NCBI GenBank assembly: GCA_944325705.1
Contig: CALVBB010000007.1
Coordinates: forward strand, 1-64,000
From: Candidatus Gastranaerophilales bacterium
GTDB taxonomy: Bacteria > Cyanobacteriota > Vampirovibrionia > Gastranaerophilales > Gastranaerophilaceae
Reading direction: 5' to 3'
DNA length: 64,000 nucleotides
Position 1 is the first letter of the stretch, and the number at the start of each line of letters is the position of its first letter. The notes beneath the pieces were generated by a model, which did no database searches, was not told the origin of the DNA, and saw only the letters and a program-made list of their open reading frames with translations. Positions 8,272-17,800 of the stretch are shown here, one piece after another. Position numbers and translations under genes: made by a program.

Positions 8272-9087
8272 ATGAGCGGTCGAGTTATCGTTATTACATC
8301 CGGCAAAGGCGGTGTCGGAAAAACAACTACAAATGCCAACATCGGCACAGCACTGGCAAAAGCCGGCAAAAAGGTTGTTATGATTGACACAGATCTGGGT
8401 TTGAGAAATCTTGATCTTTTGCTCGGTCTTGAAAATAGAATTGTTTATACAATTGTTGATGTTGTCGAAGAACGCTGCAAATTGAAACAGGCACTGGTTA
8501 AAGATAAGAAAAATCCTAATTTATGCCTTCTTGCAGCCGCACAAACCCGCGACAAAACTGCTGTTACCGAAGAACAGCTTAAAAATATATGCGAAGAATT
8601 AAAAAAAGATTTTGATTTTATTCTTGTGGATTGTCCGGCAGGGATTGAACAAGGTTTTCAAAATGCTGTTGCCGGTGCATCCGAGGCAATTGTCGTTACA
8701 ACTCCGGAAATGTCTGCAGTGCGTGATGCGGACAGAATTATCGGACTTCTGGAGGCTAAAGAAGAAATCAAGTCTTATAAACTTCTTATCAACAGAGTCC
8801 GTCCTAATCTTATAAAATCAAATGATATGATGAGTGTTGAGGATGTTGTTGAAATTCTTTCGGCACCGTTAATCGGTATTATTCCAGAAGATACAGGAAT
8901 TATCACCTCTACAAACAAGGGCGAGCCTATTGTTAATGATGAGAAATCTCTTGCCGGTAAAGCTTACAAGAATGTTGCAAAAAGAATAATGGGCGAGGAT
9001 GTTCCTTTCTTAAATCTGGAAGAGGATACAGGCGTTATGGCTAAGGTTAAAAAATTCTTTTCAGGCTTGATAGGCAAGGAGAAGTAG
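8272..9087 (+). CDS. minD: septum site-determining ATPase MinD
   Basis: ParA/MinD-family ATPase that recruits MinC to the membrane and oscillates under MinE control. The deviant Walker A GKGGVGKT is at the N-terminus; DTDLGLRNLDLLLG and the C-terminal amphipathic membrane-targeting helix (MAKVKKFFSGLIG) are present. 271 residues. I choose the ATG at 8272 because AAGGAG precedes it and it gives the family's usual N-terminus. An in-frame ATG at 8209 is also preceded closely by GGGAGG and would add 21 residues, so two forms are possible. Confidence 0.95.
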   Translation: MSGRVIVITSGKGGVGKTTTNANIGTALAKAGKKVVMIDTDLGLRNLDLLLGLENRIVYTIVDVVEERCKLKQALVKDKKNPNLCLLAAAQTRDKTAVTEEQLKNICEELKKDFDFILVDCPAGIEQGFQNAVAGASEAIVVTTPEMSAVRDADRIIGLLEAKEEIKSYKLLINRVRPNLIKSNDMMSVEDVVEILSAPLIGIIPEDTGIITSTNKGEPIVNDEKSLAGKAYKNVAKRIMGEDVPFLNLEEDTGVMAKVKKFFSGLIGKEK

Positions 9088-9088
9088 T

Positions 9089-9595
9089 ATGAACGATAAT
9101 ATTTTTACTAATTTATATAATAAAGTACTGGGCTTCTTCCGCCAGACAGATAAGGAAGAAAATGCAAAAGATATTGCCTGCAACCGCTTGCGTGTTGTCC
9201 TGATGCAGGATAGGACAAATTTAACTCCGGAACTTATGGAGCGTATGAGAAAAGAGCTTATCGAACTTCTTTCAAAATACGTTGAAATGGATAAGGAAGC
9301 ACTGGAGCTTAATCTTGAACAGGATGGTGATCAGATGGCTTTGATGCTTTCGATTCCGGTTCTCAGGGCAAGAAATGAAGAAGAAATTGAAGCAGAACTT
9401 GCCGCAGAAGATGCTGAAAAAGAAGAAGTTCTGGAGGCAGCTGAAGATTCTGATGATGAGCCAGATGAAAATCAAACTGAGGCCGAAACTGAGAATGAGG
9501 ACACAGATGAATCTGAAGATAATAAAGCAGTGGATATAAAAGTTCCTGACAAAGAAGAAACATCTTCACAGGAAGAAGAAAAAACTAAGAAATAA
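9089..9595 (+). CDS. minE: cell division topological specificity factor MinE with acidic tail
   Basis: MinE stimulates MinD ATPase and gives spatial specificity to MinCD. The N-terminal ~95 residues match the family: the membrane-binding start, then ACNRLRVVLMQDR (MinD-contact segment), and LELNLEQDGDQMALMLSIPV (beta sheet). Residues ~98-168 are an added, very acidic Glu/Asp tail that canonical MinE of ~85-100 residues lacks. It starts 1 nt after the minD stop region and is followed by a strong terminator. Confidence 0.9.
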   Translation: MNDNIFTNLYNKVLGFFRQTDKEENAKDIACNRLRVVLMQDRTNLTPELMERMRKELIELLSKYVEMDKEALELNLEQDGDQMALMLSIPVLRARNEEEIEAELAAEDAEKEEVLEAAEDSDDEPDENQTEAETENEDTDESEDNKAVDIKVPDKEETSSQEEEKTKK

Positions 9596-9620
9596 AAAGC
9601 GGGTATTTAGCCCGCTTTTT
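9594..9620. terminator. terminator after minE (bidirectional)
   Basis: Stem GCGGG/CCCGC with loop TATTTAG, an A-run on the left and T5 on the right. It lies between convergent genes and can serve both. Confidence 0.85.
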
Positions 9621-9624
9621 AAAT

Positions 9625-10965
9625 TTAAACTATTTCAACATTAATATATTTAGATCGAATAACTGCAGCAAGGTCGTCTTTAGAAATAATGCCGTCATTA
9701 TCTTTATCTAAACCTCTGTTGTGGCTATAGTATTTTGTGCCCTTATGTGCAAGTTCTTCTTTTGCCGCATTTTTAGGAAGATATATAAGGGCATACAATT
9801 CTGCGCCTGTCAATTTGTGATTTTTCGAAAATACAGAGCGTTTAATTGACTGCAAATATTTTTCAACGTAATCAAGTTGTTCTAATGTTGACATATTACG
9901 AAGTTCTTCCGTAGAGGTTCCAAGCCCTCTGGCTGTTCGTGGCATGAACTGTATTAATCCTGTAGCGCCTGAGCGTTTATTTCTCGCTTTAGGATTAAAG
10001 CTGGATTCTGCGTTAATTACCGCCATAAGATCTTCAGGTTTGCAATTAAGTCTTGCTGAAATATCTTCAATTTTGCTGATAACTTCTGCCGGAATTCTTT
10101 TTGTAGTGGCATTCTGTTGCAGATAGAAAAGTTCCTGAGCTTTTCTTGATGCTTCCAGCAGCTGTTCTGATAAATCCGGCGGTGTCATTTTTTCTTTCTC
10201 AATTTTTATTCCGGCGATACTGTTCTTATGTTCAATTTTGCTTATAACAGGATTATAGTTTACTGTCATAGTATCGCCCCTGCGGCTTGTGTATCTCTGG
10301 AATTTTTCCATACTGACTTCTTTGTCTTTTACAAAAAATTTACCTTTTTCAAATTTTGCAATGACTTCGCCGTTTTTATTTTGAACTTCAACCCCGTTAA
10401 CTGTTTTGTCAATAAATGTAATTTTTTCATTCCATTTATTGTTTCTGCGGTTTAAAATTGACCAGTTTAAATCGTCTACATTAAACTTTCTGCTCCTGTA
10501 TGAGCCGTCCCAGAAAAATGTATTTTCCGACTGCAAATCAGAATTTTTTAAATTATATTTTTTGCCTGAAGTCATTTCATTTTCGTTATCAAGAATGGCT
10601 GTAAACTCTTTCCCTTCAAAACTTTTACCTGTATCCTGAGTGTTAGTTTTGTTTAATTTATCAGCAGGAATTCCTTCTAAAGAAACCGGCGGATTCTTTG
10701 CTCTGGAGAGAGCTACAGGTTTGTGGTCAAGTGAAGACTCTGCCTCTTCCCGATTCGCTGCTTCCGGTTGTGCTGCAATATTTTCAGCAGATTTTTCTAC
10801 TGTTAATCCTTTCATTGCACGGCTTTCGTTTGCAACATTTCTGCTGAGAGCGTCAATTTTGTTCATTATGCTCTGCCAATCGTGTATTGTTTTTTTAGAA
10901 ACCGGCTTTGAACTTCCTGAATTTCTGCCTGACGGGGCAGCCCCTGAAATATTTAATTCACCCAT
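9625..10965 (-). CDS. lytic transglycosylase-like protein with C-terminal EF-hand
   Basis: 446 residues, paralogue of the protein at 6.2-7.1 kb. The first ~260 residues are polar and unrecognised, with no signal peptide. The SLT-type domain spans ~290-400 with catalytic Glu320 in INAESSFNP, then GATGLIQFMPRTA, closer to canonical transglycosylases than its paralogue. An EF-hand loop DKDNDGIISKDD lies at 420-431, near the C-terminus. The ATG has a GAGAGGA ribosome binding site. Probable role: local cutting of peptidoglycan, possibly calcium-dependent and associated with an envelope-spanning machine (inference). Confidence 0.75.
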   Translation of the reverse strand: MGELNISGAAPSGRNSGSSKPVSKKTIHDWQSIMNKIDALSRNVANESRAMKGLTVEKSAENIAAQPEAANREEAESSLDHKPVALSRAKNPPVSLEGIPADKLNKTNTQDTGKSFEGKEFTAILDNENEMTSGKKYNLKNSDLQSENTFFWDGSYRSRKFNVDDLNWSILNRRNNKWNEKITFIDKTVNGVEVQNKNGEVIAKFEKGKFFVKDKEVSMEKFQRYTSRRGDTMTVNYNPVISKIEHKNSIAGIKIEKEKMTPPDLSEQLLEASRKAQELFYLQQNATTKRIPAEVISKIEDISARLNCKPEDLMAVINAESSFNPKARNKRSGATGLIQFMPRTARGLGTSTEELRNMSTLEQLDYVEKYLQSIKRSVFSKNHKLTGAELYALIYLPKNAAKEELAHKGTKYYSHNRGLDKDNDGIISKDDLAAVIRSKYINVEIV

Positions 10966-11098
10966 AATTATCCTCTCGTGTAAACTTTACTTACTTATAT
11001 AAAGATAATAATTTTGTGGCTATTGCTTTTTTGTAACAAAAGTTTACAAAATATACATATTTTTGTTACAAAATCTAAACAAATAGCAAAAAATTAAG

Positions 11099-11127
11099 TT
11101 GACACTACATTATGTTTATATTAATAT
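11099..11127 (+). promoter_or_regulatory. promoter of the S10 ribosomal protein operon
   Basis: TTGACA (11099-11104), a 17-nt spacer and TAATAT (11122-11127). A leader of ~130 nt follows up to rpsJ, with GC-richer stretches (near 11186-11215) that could fold. The upstream gap from 10966 contains no gene. Confidence 0.7.
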
Positions 11128-11261
11128 CTGTATGCTTGGTGAAGTCTAATTTACAGATACCGAAATATTTTTAAATAGCTGTAACCTGGCAAAAGGCAAG
11201 GGTGGCCTTAGTTTCAACAAACCCGTAAGTGTAATAATACTGAAAAAGAAAAGGAATAAAA

Positions 11262-11579
11262 ATGGCTAGCACAAAAAGACAAAGAATCAGAGTTTGTTTG
11301 AAAGCATACGACCATAAATTAATCGATGTATCTTCGGACAAAATCGTTGAAACAGCTAAAAGAACTGACGCTAAAGTTGCCGGACCAATTCCTTTACCTA
11401 CAAAAAGACGTATATATTGCGTTCTCCGTTCACCTCACGTAGACAAAAAATCTCGTGAACACTTTGAATTGAGAACACATAAACGTATTATTGATATATA
11501 CGAACCAACTCAACAGACAACTGAAGAGTTAAGCAGATTAGATTTACCTGCCGGTGTAGATATTGAAGTTAAACTGTAA
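11262..11579 (+). CDS. rpsJ: 30S ribosomal protein S10
   Basis: uS10, a component of the 30S head; with NusB it also forms the antitermination complex (NusE). 105 residues with the family's conserved opening [15 protein letters not shown] and [20 protein letters not shown]. First gene of the S10 cluster, with GAAAAGGAAT upstream of the ATG. Confidence 0.97.
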   Translation: MASTKRQRIRVCLKAYDHKLIDVSSDKIVETAKRTDAKVAGPIPLPTKRRIYCVLRSPHVDKKSREHFELRTHKRIIDIYEPTQQTTEELSRLDLPAGVDIEVKL

Positions 11580-11907
11580 TTTCAAACCGGTAATTTTGAA
11601 AACTAAATAAGCATTATGCAATATAATGTGAACTGCGGCCGGCTGGGGTAAAAACAGGGTACAGGCTCTGGTTAAAAGAACAGCCGGAACAACCGGAAGG
11701 TTGTAGAGGTGGAAGTCCTCAAAGGTAAAGTAATTAGTAAAGTACGTAGCGCTCGCAAGAGAAAATGCAGATTTGCGAAAAAGGTGATGGTGCGCAGCAA
11801 TAGTGAACAGGAAAGCGCAACTGAGCTGAGGGCGAAGGCCACACACGGCGACGATGAGCCGGTGGAGCTGGCCCCGTTAATTGCAAAGAGGCAAGAAAGG
11901 TAAAAAT
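11580..11907 (+). promoter_or_regulatory. 328-nt leader between rpsJ and rplC
   Basis: A long spacer for adjacent r-protein genes. It contains GGCCGGCTGGGGTAAAAA at 11637-11654, which closely matches GGCCGGGTGGGGCAAAAA in the rplF leader (20631-20648). Both are followed by AGGG and pyrimidine/purine blocks able to pair (GGCT...AGCC). This suggests a structured regulatory or processing RNA. A 64-codon GTG frame (11709-11903) has no ribosome binding site and is not called. Confidence 0.45.
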
Positions 11908-12543
11908 ATGACACTAGGTGTAATTGGTAAAAAACTTGGAATGACACAAATCTTTGACGAACAGGGTTTGGCAATTCCTGTAACAGTTATTAAAGTTGAT
12001 GATATTGTTGTTACTCAGGTAAAAACAGTTGAAAAAGACGGCTATAACGCAATTCAGGTAGGTACAATTACTGCAAAAGAAAAACACTTAACAAAAGCTG
12101 AAATCGGTCATTTCAAAAAGAATAATCTTGAAAACTACAGACACCTTCAGGAATTCAGAGTAGACAATCCTCAGGATTACAAAGTAGGTGATAAGATTGA
12201 ATTGTCAGTTTTGGATAATGTTGAAAAAGTTGATGTAACTGGTAAATCAATTGGTAAAGGTTTCCAAGGTACAGTAAAGAGATGGAATTTCGGCAGAGGG
12301 CCAATGGGGCACGGTTCTAAAAATCACAGAGAACCTGGTTCTATCGGTGCAGGTACAACTCCTAGCCGTGTTATCAAAGGCAAAAGAATGGCAGGTAACA
12401 TGGGTAATGAAAGAGTTACCATTACTAAATTGAAATTAGTTAAAGTTGATGCTGATAAAAAATTAGTACTGGTTAAAGGTTCCGTACCTGGCTGTGAAGG
12501 CAGACTTGTAACAATCGTTCCTACAAGAACTAAATGGAACTAG
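11908..12543 (+). CDS. rplC: 50S ribosomal protein L3
   Basis: uL3, an early assembly protein near the peptidyl transferase centre. 211 residues starting at MTLGVIGKKLGMTQIF with AAAGG upstream; the frame extends nine codons further up but the family N-terminus fixes this start. The conserved GRGPMGHGSKNHREPGSIGA segment is intact. Confidence 0.97.
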   Translation: MTLGVIGKKLGMTQIFDEQGLAIPVTVIKVDDIVVTQVKTVEKDGYNAIQVGTITAKEKHLTKAEIGHFKKNNLENYRHLQEFRVDNPQDYKVGDKIELSVLDNVEKVDVTGKSIGKGFQGTVKRWNFGRGPMGHGSKNHREPGSIGAGTTPSRVIKGKRMAGNMGNERVTITKLKLVKVDADKKLVLVKGSVPGCEGRLVTIVPTRTKWN

Positions 12544-12553
12544 ACTGAATAAT

Positions 12554-12623
12554 CCTCGTCCCTTGCGGTAGAGGAAAGAAGTTCTTAACGAACAACGTGA
12601 GTTAAGAAATTCAGGTGAGGGGT
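12554..12623. repeat. intergenic 70-bp repeat, copy 1
   Basis: Aligns without gaps to 13687-13756 at roughly three of four positions. Both copies begin CCTCG-CCCTTG and end GAAATTC-GGTGAGGGGT. It lies in the rplC-rplD spacer, which holds no gene. It resembles small intergenic repeats dispersed in bacterial genomes. Confidence 0.6.
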
Positions 12624-12738
12624 AAATCTCAAACCGAAAATTATAAACAGAATAAGTTTTAAAAATCCTGACTTGCCATATAAAGCGGAATAACGCAAGG
12701 GGTAAGCAGTAAAAGGTAAAATATAAAGGAAAAACAAA

Positions 12739-13365
12739 ATGTCAAAAGAAATATTAAGTACAAATGGAGAAAAATTAGGCGAAATTACTCTTGAAAAAAG
12801 TGTATTCGGCGTTGAACCAAATTTGCACGTGATGCACCTTGCATTAAGAAGACAGTTAAACAATGCGCGTCAGGGTTCTGCATGTGCTAAAACAAGAGCA
12901 GAAGTTTCAGGCGGCGGCAAAAAACCTTGGAAACAGAAAGGTACCGGCAGAGCAAGAGCTGGTTCGCTTCGTTCACCTTTATTTGCAGGCGGCGGTGTTG
13001 TTTTTGGGCCTAAACCAAGAAGCTACGCTTTTAATATGCCTCAGAAAGCAAGAAAACTCGCTCTTAAATCTGCATTGTCTGCAAGAGAAGCACAGTTAGT
13101 TGTGGTTAAAGATTTCTCAACTATTACTGAGCCTAAAACAAAATTGATGGCAGAAGCTCTCAAATCTTTGAATGTAAACGGAAAAGTTCTTGTTATCGCA
13201 GATTTACAGGCTGCTGAAAACCAGTATCTTGAACTCGCTGCAAGAAATATCCCGAGCGTAAAATTGATTCTTCCGTCAAACATAAATGTAAAAGATGTAC
13301 TTGAAGCAGATTTCGTTGTAATTACAGAATCTGCAGTTAATGAATTAACTGAAAGGCTGAAATAA
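12739..13365 (+). CDS. rplD: 50S ribosomal protein L4
   Basis: uL4, lining the exit tunnel. 208 residues; the tunnel loop with KKPWKQKGTGRARAGSLRSP is intact. Its stop overlaps the rplW start (TAATG), so the pair is coupled. In Escherichia coli L4 also represses its operon; no matching leader could be judged here. Confidence 0.97.
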   Translation: MSKEILSTNGEKLGEITLEKSVFGVEPNLHVMHLALRRQLNNARQGSACAKTRAEVSGGGKKPWKQKGTGRARAGSLRSPLFAGGGVVFGPKPRSYAFNMPQKARKLALKSALSAREAQLVVVKDFSTITEPKTKLMAEALKSLNVNGKVLVIADLQAAENQYLELAARNIPSVKLILPSNINVKDVLEADFVVITESAVNELTERLK

Positions 13366-13673
13366 TGAGTAAAGAAAGAACAAACACTGAAAAATTATTT
13401 GATTTAATCAAAAAGCCTGTAATTACAGAAAAATCTGTAGGTGCAAGTTCCCTGAACAAATATACTTTTGAAGTTGCAAAAGAATCAACAAAAGTAGAAA
13501 TTGCACAGGCTGTAGAATTAGCTTTTCCTGGAAGAAAAGTTAAAAAAGTAAACACCGTTTATATGCCTTCTCACTCAAAGAGAATGGGATATAAATTCGG
13601 AAGAACAGATTCCGGCAAAAAAGCAATCGTAACCATCGAAGGCGATCCGATTGAAGAACTTGTAGGGGTTTAA
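13365..13673 (+). CDS. rplW: 50S ribosomal protein L23
   Basis: uL23, at the tunnel exit where it docks trigger factor and SRP. 102 residues with IKKPVITEKS near the N-terminus and the VNTVYMPSHSKRMG loop. Coupled to rplD by a TAATG overlap. Confidence 0.96.
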   Translation: MSKERTNTEKLFDLIKKPVITEKSVGASSLNKYTFEVAKESTKVEIAQAVELAFPGRKVKKVNTVYMPSHSKRMGYKFGRTDSGKKAIVTIEGDPIEELVGV

Positions 13674-13686
13674 CTCATTCCTCCCT

Positions 13687-13756
13687 CCTCGCCCCTTGAG
13701 GGAGAGGGTAGAATTTCTCAGCGGGCGAAGCAAGCTTAGAAATTCGGGTGAGGGGT
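13687..13756. repeat. intergenic 70-bp repeat, copy 2
   Basis: Second copy of the element at 12554-12623, in the rplW-rplB spacer. Its CCCCTTGAGGG core is itself partly palindromic and resembles the CCTCCCTTGCAAGGGAGG palindrome at 20259-20276. Confidence 0.6.
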
Positions 13757-13843
13757 GTAAACCCAAAAACCTCAAACAAGAAATAGGGGCGTCAGGCACA
13801 AGTCCCTGAAGTATTACAAAAGCCAAAAAAAGGAGAAAACAAA

Positions 13844-14671
13844 ATGGCAATCAGAAAAATAAACCCGACATCTCCTGGACAAAGAGGTATGACAAAGAGT
13901 GATTATCAGGAAATCACTACTTCTACTCCAGAAAAATCACTGCTTAAGTCTTTAAAGAAAACAGCAGGCAGAAATAATACAGGTAGAATTACATGCCGTC
14001 ACAAAGGCGGTGGTGTAAAAAGAGCTTACCGTATCATAGATTTCAAACGTGAAAAATTCGGCGTACCGGCTACAGTAAAAACAATTGAGTACGATCCGAA
14101 CAGAAACGTAAGAATTTCATTAGTTTACTATGCTGACGGAGAAAAAAGATATATCCTGACTCCGGAAGGCTTGAACGTAGGCGATACAGTTGTTTCAGGG
14201 CCGGAAGCTCCTGTTCAGACCGGTAATGCTCTTCCGCTTGAATTAATTCCGCTTGGTACTATTGTTCATAACATTGAACTTACACCGGGACGTGGCGGGG
14301 TTATGGTTAGATCAGCCGGTAACGCAGCACAGGTAATGGCTAAAGAAGGTAACTACGTAACAATCAAACTTCCGTCATCAGAAATGAGAATGGTAAGAAA
14401 AGAATGTATGGCCACTATCGGTACTCTTGGTAATTCAGAATATAAAAACCTTTCTCTCGGTAAAGCCGGTAGAAAACGTTACCTCGGTATCAGACCAACA
14501 GTACGTGGTGTTACAATGAACCCTTGCGACCACCCTCACGGCGGTGGTGAAGGTAAAACCGGGCCAGGCGGACATCCTAAGACACCTTGGGGCAAACCGG
14601 CTCTCGGCTATAAGACAAGAAAAGCCGGAAAGGCTTCTGATAAGTTAATAGTTAGAAGACGTAAGAAATAG
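13844..14671 (+). CDS. rplB: 50S ribosomal protein L2
   Basis: uL2, a primary 23S rRNA binder needed for subunit association and peptidyl transfer. 275 residues, full length, with [16 protein letters not shown] near the N-terminus and the conserved His-containing [14 protein letters not shown] motif near the C-terminus. AAGGAG ribosome binding site. Confidence 0.98.
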   Translation: MAIRKINPTSPGQRGMTKSDYQEITTSTPEKSLLKSLKKTAGRNNTGRITCRHKGGGVKRAYRIIDFKREKFGVPATVKTIEYDPNRNVRISLVYYADGEKRYILTPEGLNVGDTVVSGPEAPVQTGNALPLELIPLGTIVHNIELTPGRGGVMVRSAGNAAQVMAKEGNYVTIKLPSSEMRMVRKECMATIGTLGNSEYKNLSLGKAGRKRYLGIRPTVRGVTMNPCDHPHGGGEGKTGPGGHPKTPWGKPALGYKTRKAGKASDKLIVRRRKK

Positions 14672-14898
14672 CGGATTTTGGCAAGTGCGCTGCGTGAGCT
14701 TGGGCGAGCCGTATAAATCTTCACAAAAGCTAAAAAAGTATACAGCGAGCAACGACAAAGCGAACCCAACACGTCAAGGTGAAAAACTTAAGTGAGTGAA
14801 ACAATTTTGATAAAAATTGTGTAACGGAATAGAAAGTTTTGAACCGCCAATAATCCAAGACTAACAAAAAAATAAAAACCAATAAGGAGAAAAAATTA
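14672..14898. other. 227-bp rplB-rpsS spacer with hairpin
   Basis: No gene. Contains the perfect hairpin ACAATTTT-GATA-AAAATTGT at 14801-14820 without a T-run, and GC-richer words (GCGAGC, AAGCGAAC) similar in style to the palindromic spacer at 19.8-20.6 kb. Confidence 0.5.
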
Positions 14899-15180
14899 AT
14901 GGCACGTTCATTAAAAAAAGGTCCATACGTAGAAGAAGCTCTACAGCAAAAAATAGCTAAAATGAATGCAAATTCAGAACATAAAGTTATCAAAACATGG
15001 TCAAGAGCATCAATGATTGTACCTGATATGTTAGGTCATACAATTGCTGTTCACAACGGTAAAACTCACGTACCGGTCTATGTAACAGAGCAGATGATTG
15101 GACACAAATTAGGTGAATTTGCACCTACAAGAATGTTTAGAGGACACGCAGGTTCAGATAAGACTGCTAAAAGAAAATAA
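14899..15180 (+). CDS. rpsS: 30S ribosomal protein S19
   Basis: uS19 in the 30S head, forming a complex with S13 near the A-site tRNA. 93 residues with [13 protein letters not shown] at the start and [15 protein letters not shown] near the end. AAGGAG upstream; rplV follows after 11 nt. Confidence 0.97.
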   Translation: MARSLKKGPYVEEALQQKIAKMNANSEHKVIKTWSRASMIVPDMLGHTIAVHNGKTHVPVYVTEQMIGHKLGEFAPTRMFRGHAGSDKTAKRK

Positions 15181-15191
15181 GGAAAGTAAAA

Positions 15192-15527
15192 ATGGAAGCT
15201 AAAGCAAAACAAACAGATATTAAAATGACAGCAAGAAAATTACGTCGTGTAATTAACGAAGTTCGCGGCAAAAAAGTTCTTGAAGCTCAGGATATGTTGC
15301 GTTTTATGCCTTATTTTGCAGCAAGAGTAGTTGAAAAGAATTTGAAAGCTGCTGTTGCTAATGCTCAGGAAAAATACGGAGTTTCAGCTGAATCCTTAAA
15401 GATTTCTGAAATTTTTGCTGACGAAAGCCAGACTTTCAGACGCGGTAAGCCTAGAGCACAAGGTCGTATTTACAAAAGACTAAAACGTACATCTCACTTA
15501 ACTTTAAAAGTTAGTGATATTAAGTAA
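15192..15527 (+). CDS. rplV: 50S ribosomal protein L22
   Basis: uL22, whose long hairpin lines the exit tunnel. 111 residues; conserved MTARKLRRVINEVRGK and the C-terminal RGKPRAQGRIYKRLKRTSH hairpin and tail are present. Confidence 0.96.
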   Translation: MEAKAKQTDIKMTARKLRRVINEVRGKKVLEAQDMLRFMPYFAARVVEKNLKAAVANAQEKYGVSAESLKISEIFADESQTFRRGKPRAQGRIYKRLKRTSHLTLKVSDIK

Positions 15528-15605
15528 GTCCTCCGCAGTTTGCAGAGGCCGGCTCAAAATTTGAGCAGTATGAAATGTTAGTATAACAAAAAAAAGGTAT
15601 AAAAA

Positions 15606-16331
15606 ATGGGACAAAAAACACATCCAACCGGATTTAGAGTAGGTATAATCCAGCCTTGGTTCAGCACATGGTACGCTAAGGTTAAAGATTATTCTCAGTT
15701 TGTTGCAGAAGATGCAAAAATAAGAAAATTTGTTAAGAAAAAATTATATGCAGCAGGCGTATCAAAAATTTTAATCGCCAGAAAAGCTTTGATGATTACA
15801 ATTACAGTCGTAACTGCAAAGCCAGGTATTGTAGTTGGCAGAGGCGGTCAGGGTATCGAAGAACTTAAACAGGATGTATCTAAATACCTCGGAAAACCTG
15901 TTACAATCAATGTAGTAGAAGTTGCAAGAATTGATGCTGATGCCCAGCTTGTTGCTGAAGCAATTGCACAGCAGCTTGAAAAACGTGTAGCGTTCAGACG
16001 TGCAATGAAACAGGCTATGCAGCGCTCAATGAGAGCCGGTATTCAGGGTATCAAGATTATGGTATCAGGTCGTCTGGGCGGTGCTGAAATTGCTCGTTCT
16101 GAATGGGCTAAAGAAGGCAGAATTCCGCTTCAGACACTTAGAGCTGATGTTGACTATGGTTTTACAGAAGCTGATACAATTATGGGTAAAATCGGCGTTA
16201 AAGTTTGGATTTTCAAAGGTAATTTGATGCCTGGCGAAAAAGCCGACCAGAATATTAAATCAAAATCAGGCAAAGACGGCTCAGAAAAAGGCGGCAGACG
16301 TCCGAAAAGACGCGCTATCGAAACTGAATAG
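15606..16331 (+). CDS. rpsC: 30S ribosomal protein S3
   Basis: uS3 at the mRNA entry tunnel. 241 residues: start [18 protein letters not shown], a KH domain with the GRGGQG loop near residue 80, and a basic C-terminal extension of ~25 residues (KSKSGKDG...RRPKRR). The 78-nt spacer before it contains two short hairpins (15530-15548 and 15551-15567). Confidence 0.97.
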   Translation: MGQKTHPTGFRVGIIQPWFSTWYAKVKDYSQFVAEDAKIRKFVKKKLYAAGVSKILIARKALMITITVVTAKPGIVVGRGGQGIEELKQDVSKYLGKPVTINVVEVARIDADAQLVAEAIAQQLEKRVAFRRAMKQAMQRSMRAGIQGIKIMVSGRLGGAEIARSEWAKEGRIPLQTLRADVDYGFTEADTIMGKIGVKVWIFKGNLMPGEKADQNIKSKSGKDGSEKGGRRPKRRAIETE

Positions 16332-16399
16332 CCAAAAGTGTGCGCTATGATTGCTGAACAAATGAATACAAGTAAAAATAATTAACAGGAGTAAATAAA

Positions 16400-16819
16400 A
16401 TGTTACAGCCTAAAAAGACTAAATACCGCAAAATGATGAAGGGCAGAATGAAAGGCCACGAAACAAGAGGAACAAAACTCGAGTTCGGAAGCTACGCATT
16501 GCAGGCTCTTGAACCTGGCTGGATTACCAGCAGACAGATAGAAGCTGCCCGTCGTGCGATGACACGTGACATCAAACGTGGCGGTAATGTATGGATAAAA
16601 ATTTTCCCGGATAAACCGATTACTGCAAAACCTGCTGAAACCCGTATGGGGTCTGGTAAAGGTAATCTGGAATACTGGGTTGCGGTTGTTAAACCTAACA
16701 GAATCCTTTTTGAACTTGAATACTTTGACAGAAATGTTGCAGTTCACGCTCTTGAACTTGCAGCCCAGAAACTTCCTATTAAAGTTAAAGTAGTAGAAAA
16801 GTCCAAATTGGAAGCATAA
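16400..16819 (+). CDS. rplP: 50S ribosomal protein L16
   Basis: uL16 near the A-site tRNA elbow, added late in 50S assembly. 139 residues; [20 protein letters not shown] and [17 protein letters not shown] are hallmark segments. Confidence 0.97.
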   Translation: MLQPKKTKYRKMMKGRMKGHETRGTKLEFGSYALQALEPGWITSRQIEAARRAMTRDIKRGGNVWIKIFPDKPITAKPAETRMGSGKGNLEYWVAVVKPNRILFELEYFDRNVAVHALELAAQKLPIKVKVVEKSKLEA

Positions 16820-16853
16820 ACTTGCACTATAACAAGAAAAAGGAAATCGTAAA

Positions 16854-17042
16854 ATGAAATTAAGTGAAATGCGTGAAAAAACAGTAGATGAGTTACAGAG
16901 TGCAATTGTTGACTGGAAGAAACAGTTATTTGACTGCAAAATGCAGCTTGCAACCCACAAGCTGGAAAATACAGCTCAGATTTCCAAAACAAAACGCTTA
17001 ATAGCTCAAGCTAAAACAGTGATAAAAGAAAAGGAAGCGTAG
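16854..17042 (+). CDS. rpmC: 50S ribosomal protein L29
   Basis: uL29 near the tunnel exit. 62 residues, two helices, with the typical MKLSEMREKTVDELQ opening; the usual L16-L29-S17 order is kept. Confidence 0.93.
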   Translation: MKLSEMREKTVDELQSAIVDWKKQLFDCKMQLATHKLENTAQISKTKRLIAQAKTVIKEKEA

Positions 17043-17096
17043 CGCTTTACCTGTGAAACAGGCTTCAGCGCAGGCTTCTAAAGGAGAAAATAATAA

Positions 17097-17342
17097 ATGC
17101 CTAAGAAAGAAAAACAAGGAATAGTAGTAAGCAGCAAAATGGACAAAACAGTTGTTGTCAGAGTTGCTGATTACGAACCACATCCAAAATACAAAAAGAT
17201 TATCGAATCTAACAAAAACTATAAGGCTCATGACGAGAATAACATCTGCAGCGAAGGCGACACAGTAAGAATTATTGAATCAAAGCCTATCTCAGGTGAC
17301 AAACGCTGGTCAGTGCTCGAAATAGTTGAAAAAGCTCGTTAA
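17097..17342 (+). CDS. rpsQ: 30S ribosomal protein S17
   Basis: uS17, a primary 16S rRNA binder. 81 residues with [18 protein letters not shown] (OB fold), [14 protein letters not shown] and the C-terminal [19 protein letters not shown] upstream. Confidence 0.96.
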   Translation: MPKKEKQGIVVSSKMDKTVVVRVADYEPHPKYKKIIESNKNYKAHDENNICSEGDTVRIIESKPISGDKRWSVLEIVEKAR

Positions 17343-17431
17343 TTTTTGACGTGTACATTAAAGGCAGCATTACCTTAAGAGTAATGAGAGGCCGGAAGTA
17401 GTAAAATTACTTAAACAAAAGGAAATTAAAA

Positions 17432-17800
17432 ATGATACAACAGGAAACCAGATTAGAAGTAGCAGATAACACAGGCGCAAAACAGCTTTTGTGCATCCGT
17501 GTTATGGGCAGCTCAAATAAGAAATTTGCAGCTGTCGGCGATGAAATCGTAGCTACAGTTAAAGACGCAACTCCAAATATGGCAGTTAAAAAATCTGAAG
17601 TTGTAAAAGCAGTTGTTGTAAGAACAAAAGCTGATATTAAACGTGCAGACGGTTCTGTTATCAGATTTGATGAAAATGCAGCTGTAATTATCAACAAAGA
17701 CGGTAACCCTAGAGGAACCCGTGTTTTCGGGCCGGTTGCACGTGAACTCAGAGATAAAGGCTATATGAAAATTGTTTCTCTTGCTCCGGAAGTTATATAG
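17432..17800 (+). CDS. rplN: 50S ribosomal protein L14
   Basis: uL14 at the subunit interface. 122 residues starting [20 protein letters not shown], with [19 protein letters not shown] and [20 protein letters not shown], which is textbook for the family. The 187-nt spacer after it holds no gene. Confidence 0.98.
   Translation: MIQQETRLEVADNTGAKQLLCIRVMGSSNKKFAAVGDEIVATVKDATPNMAVKKSEVVKAVVVRTKADIKRADGSVIRFDENAAVIINKDGNPRGTRVFGPVARELRDKGYMKIVSLAPEVI

Noticed and set aside
11709..11903. 64-codon GTG frame between rpsJ and rplC encoding a basic peptide
   Set aside because: No ribosome binding site, codon use (AGG, CTG, GCC) unlike neighbours, and it lies in a probable structured leader.
16403..16992. 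Minus-strand frames of 185 and 82 codons over rplP/rpmC
   Set aside because: Antisense shadows of strongly conserved ribosomal protein genes.
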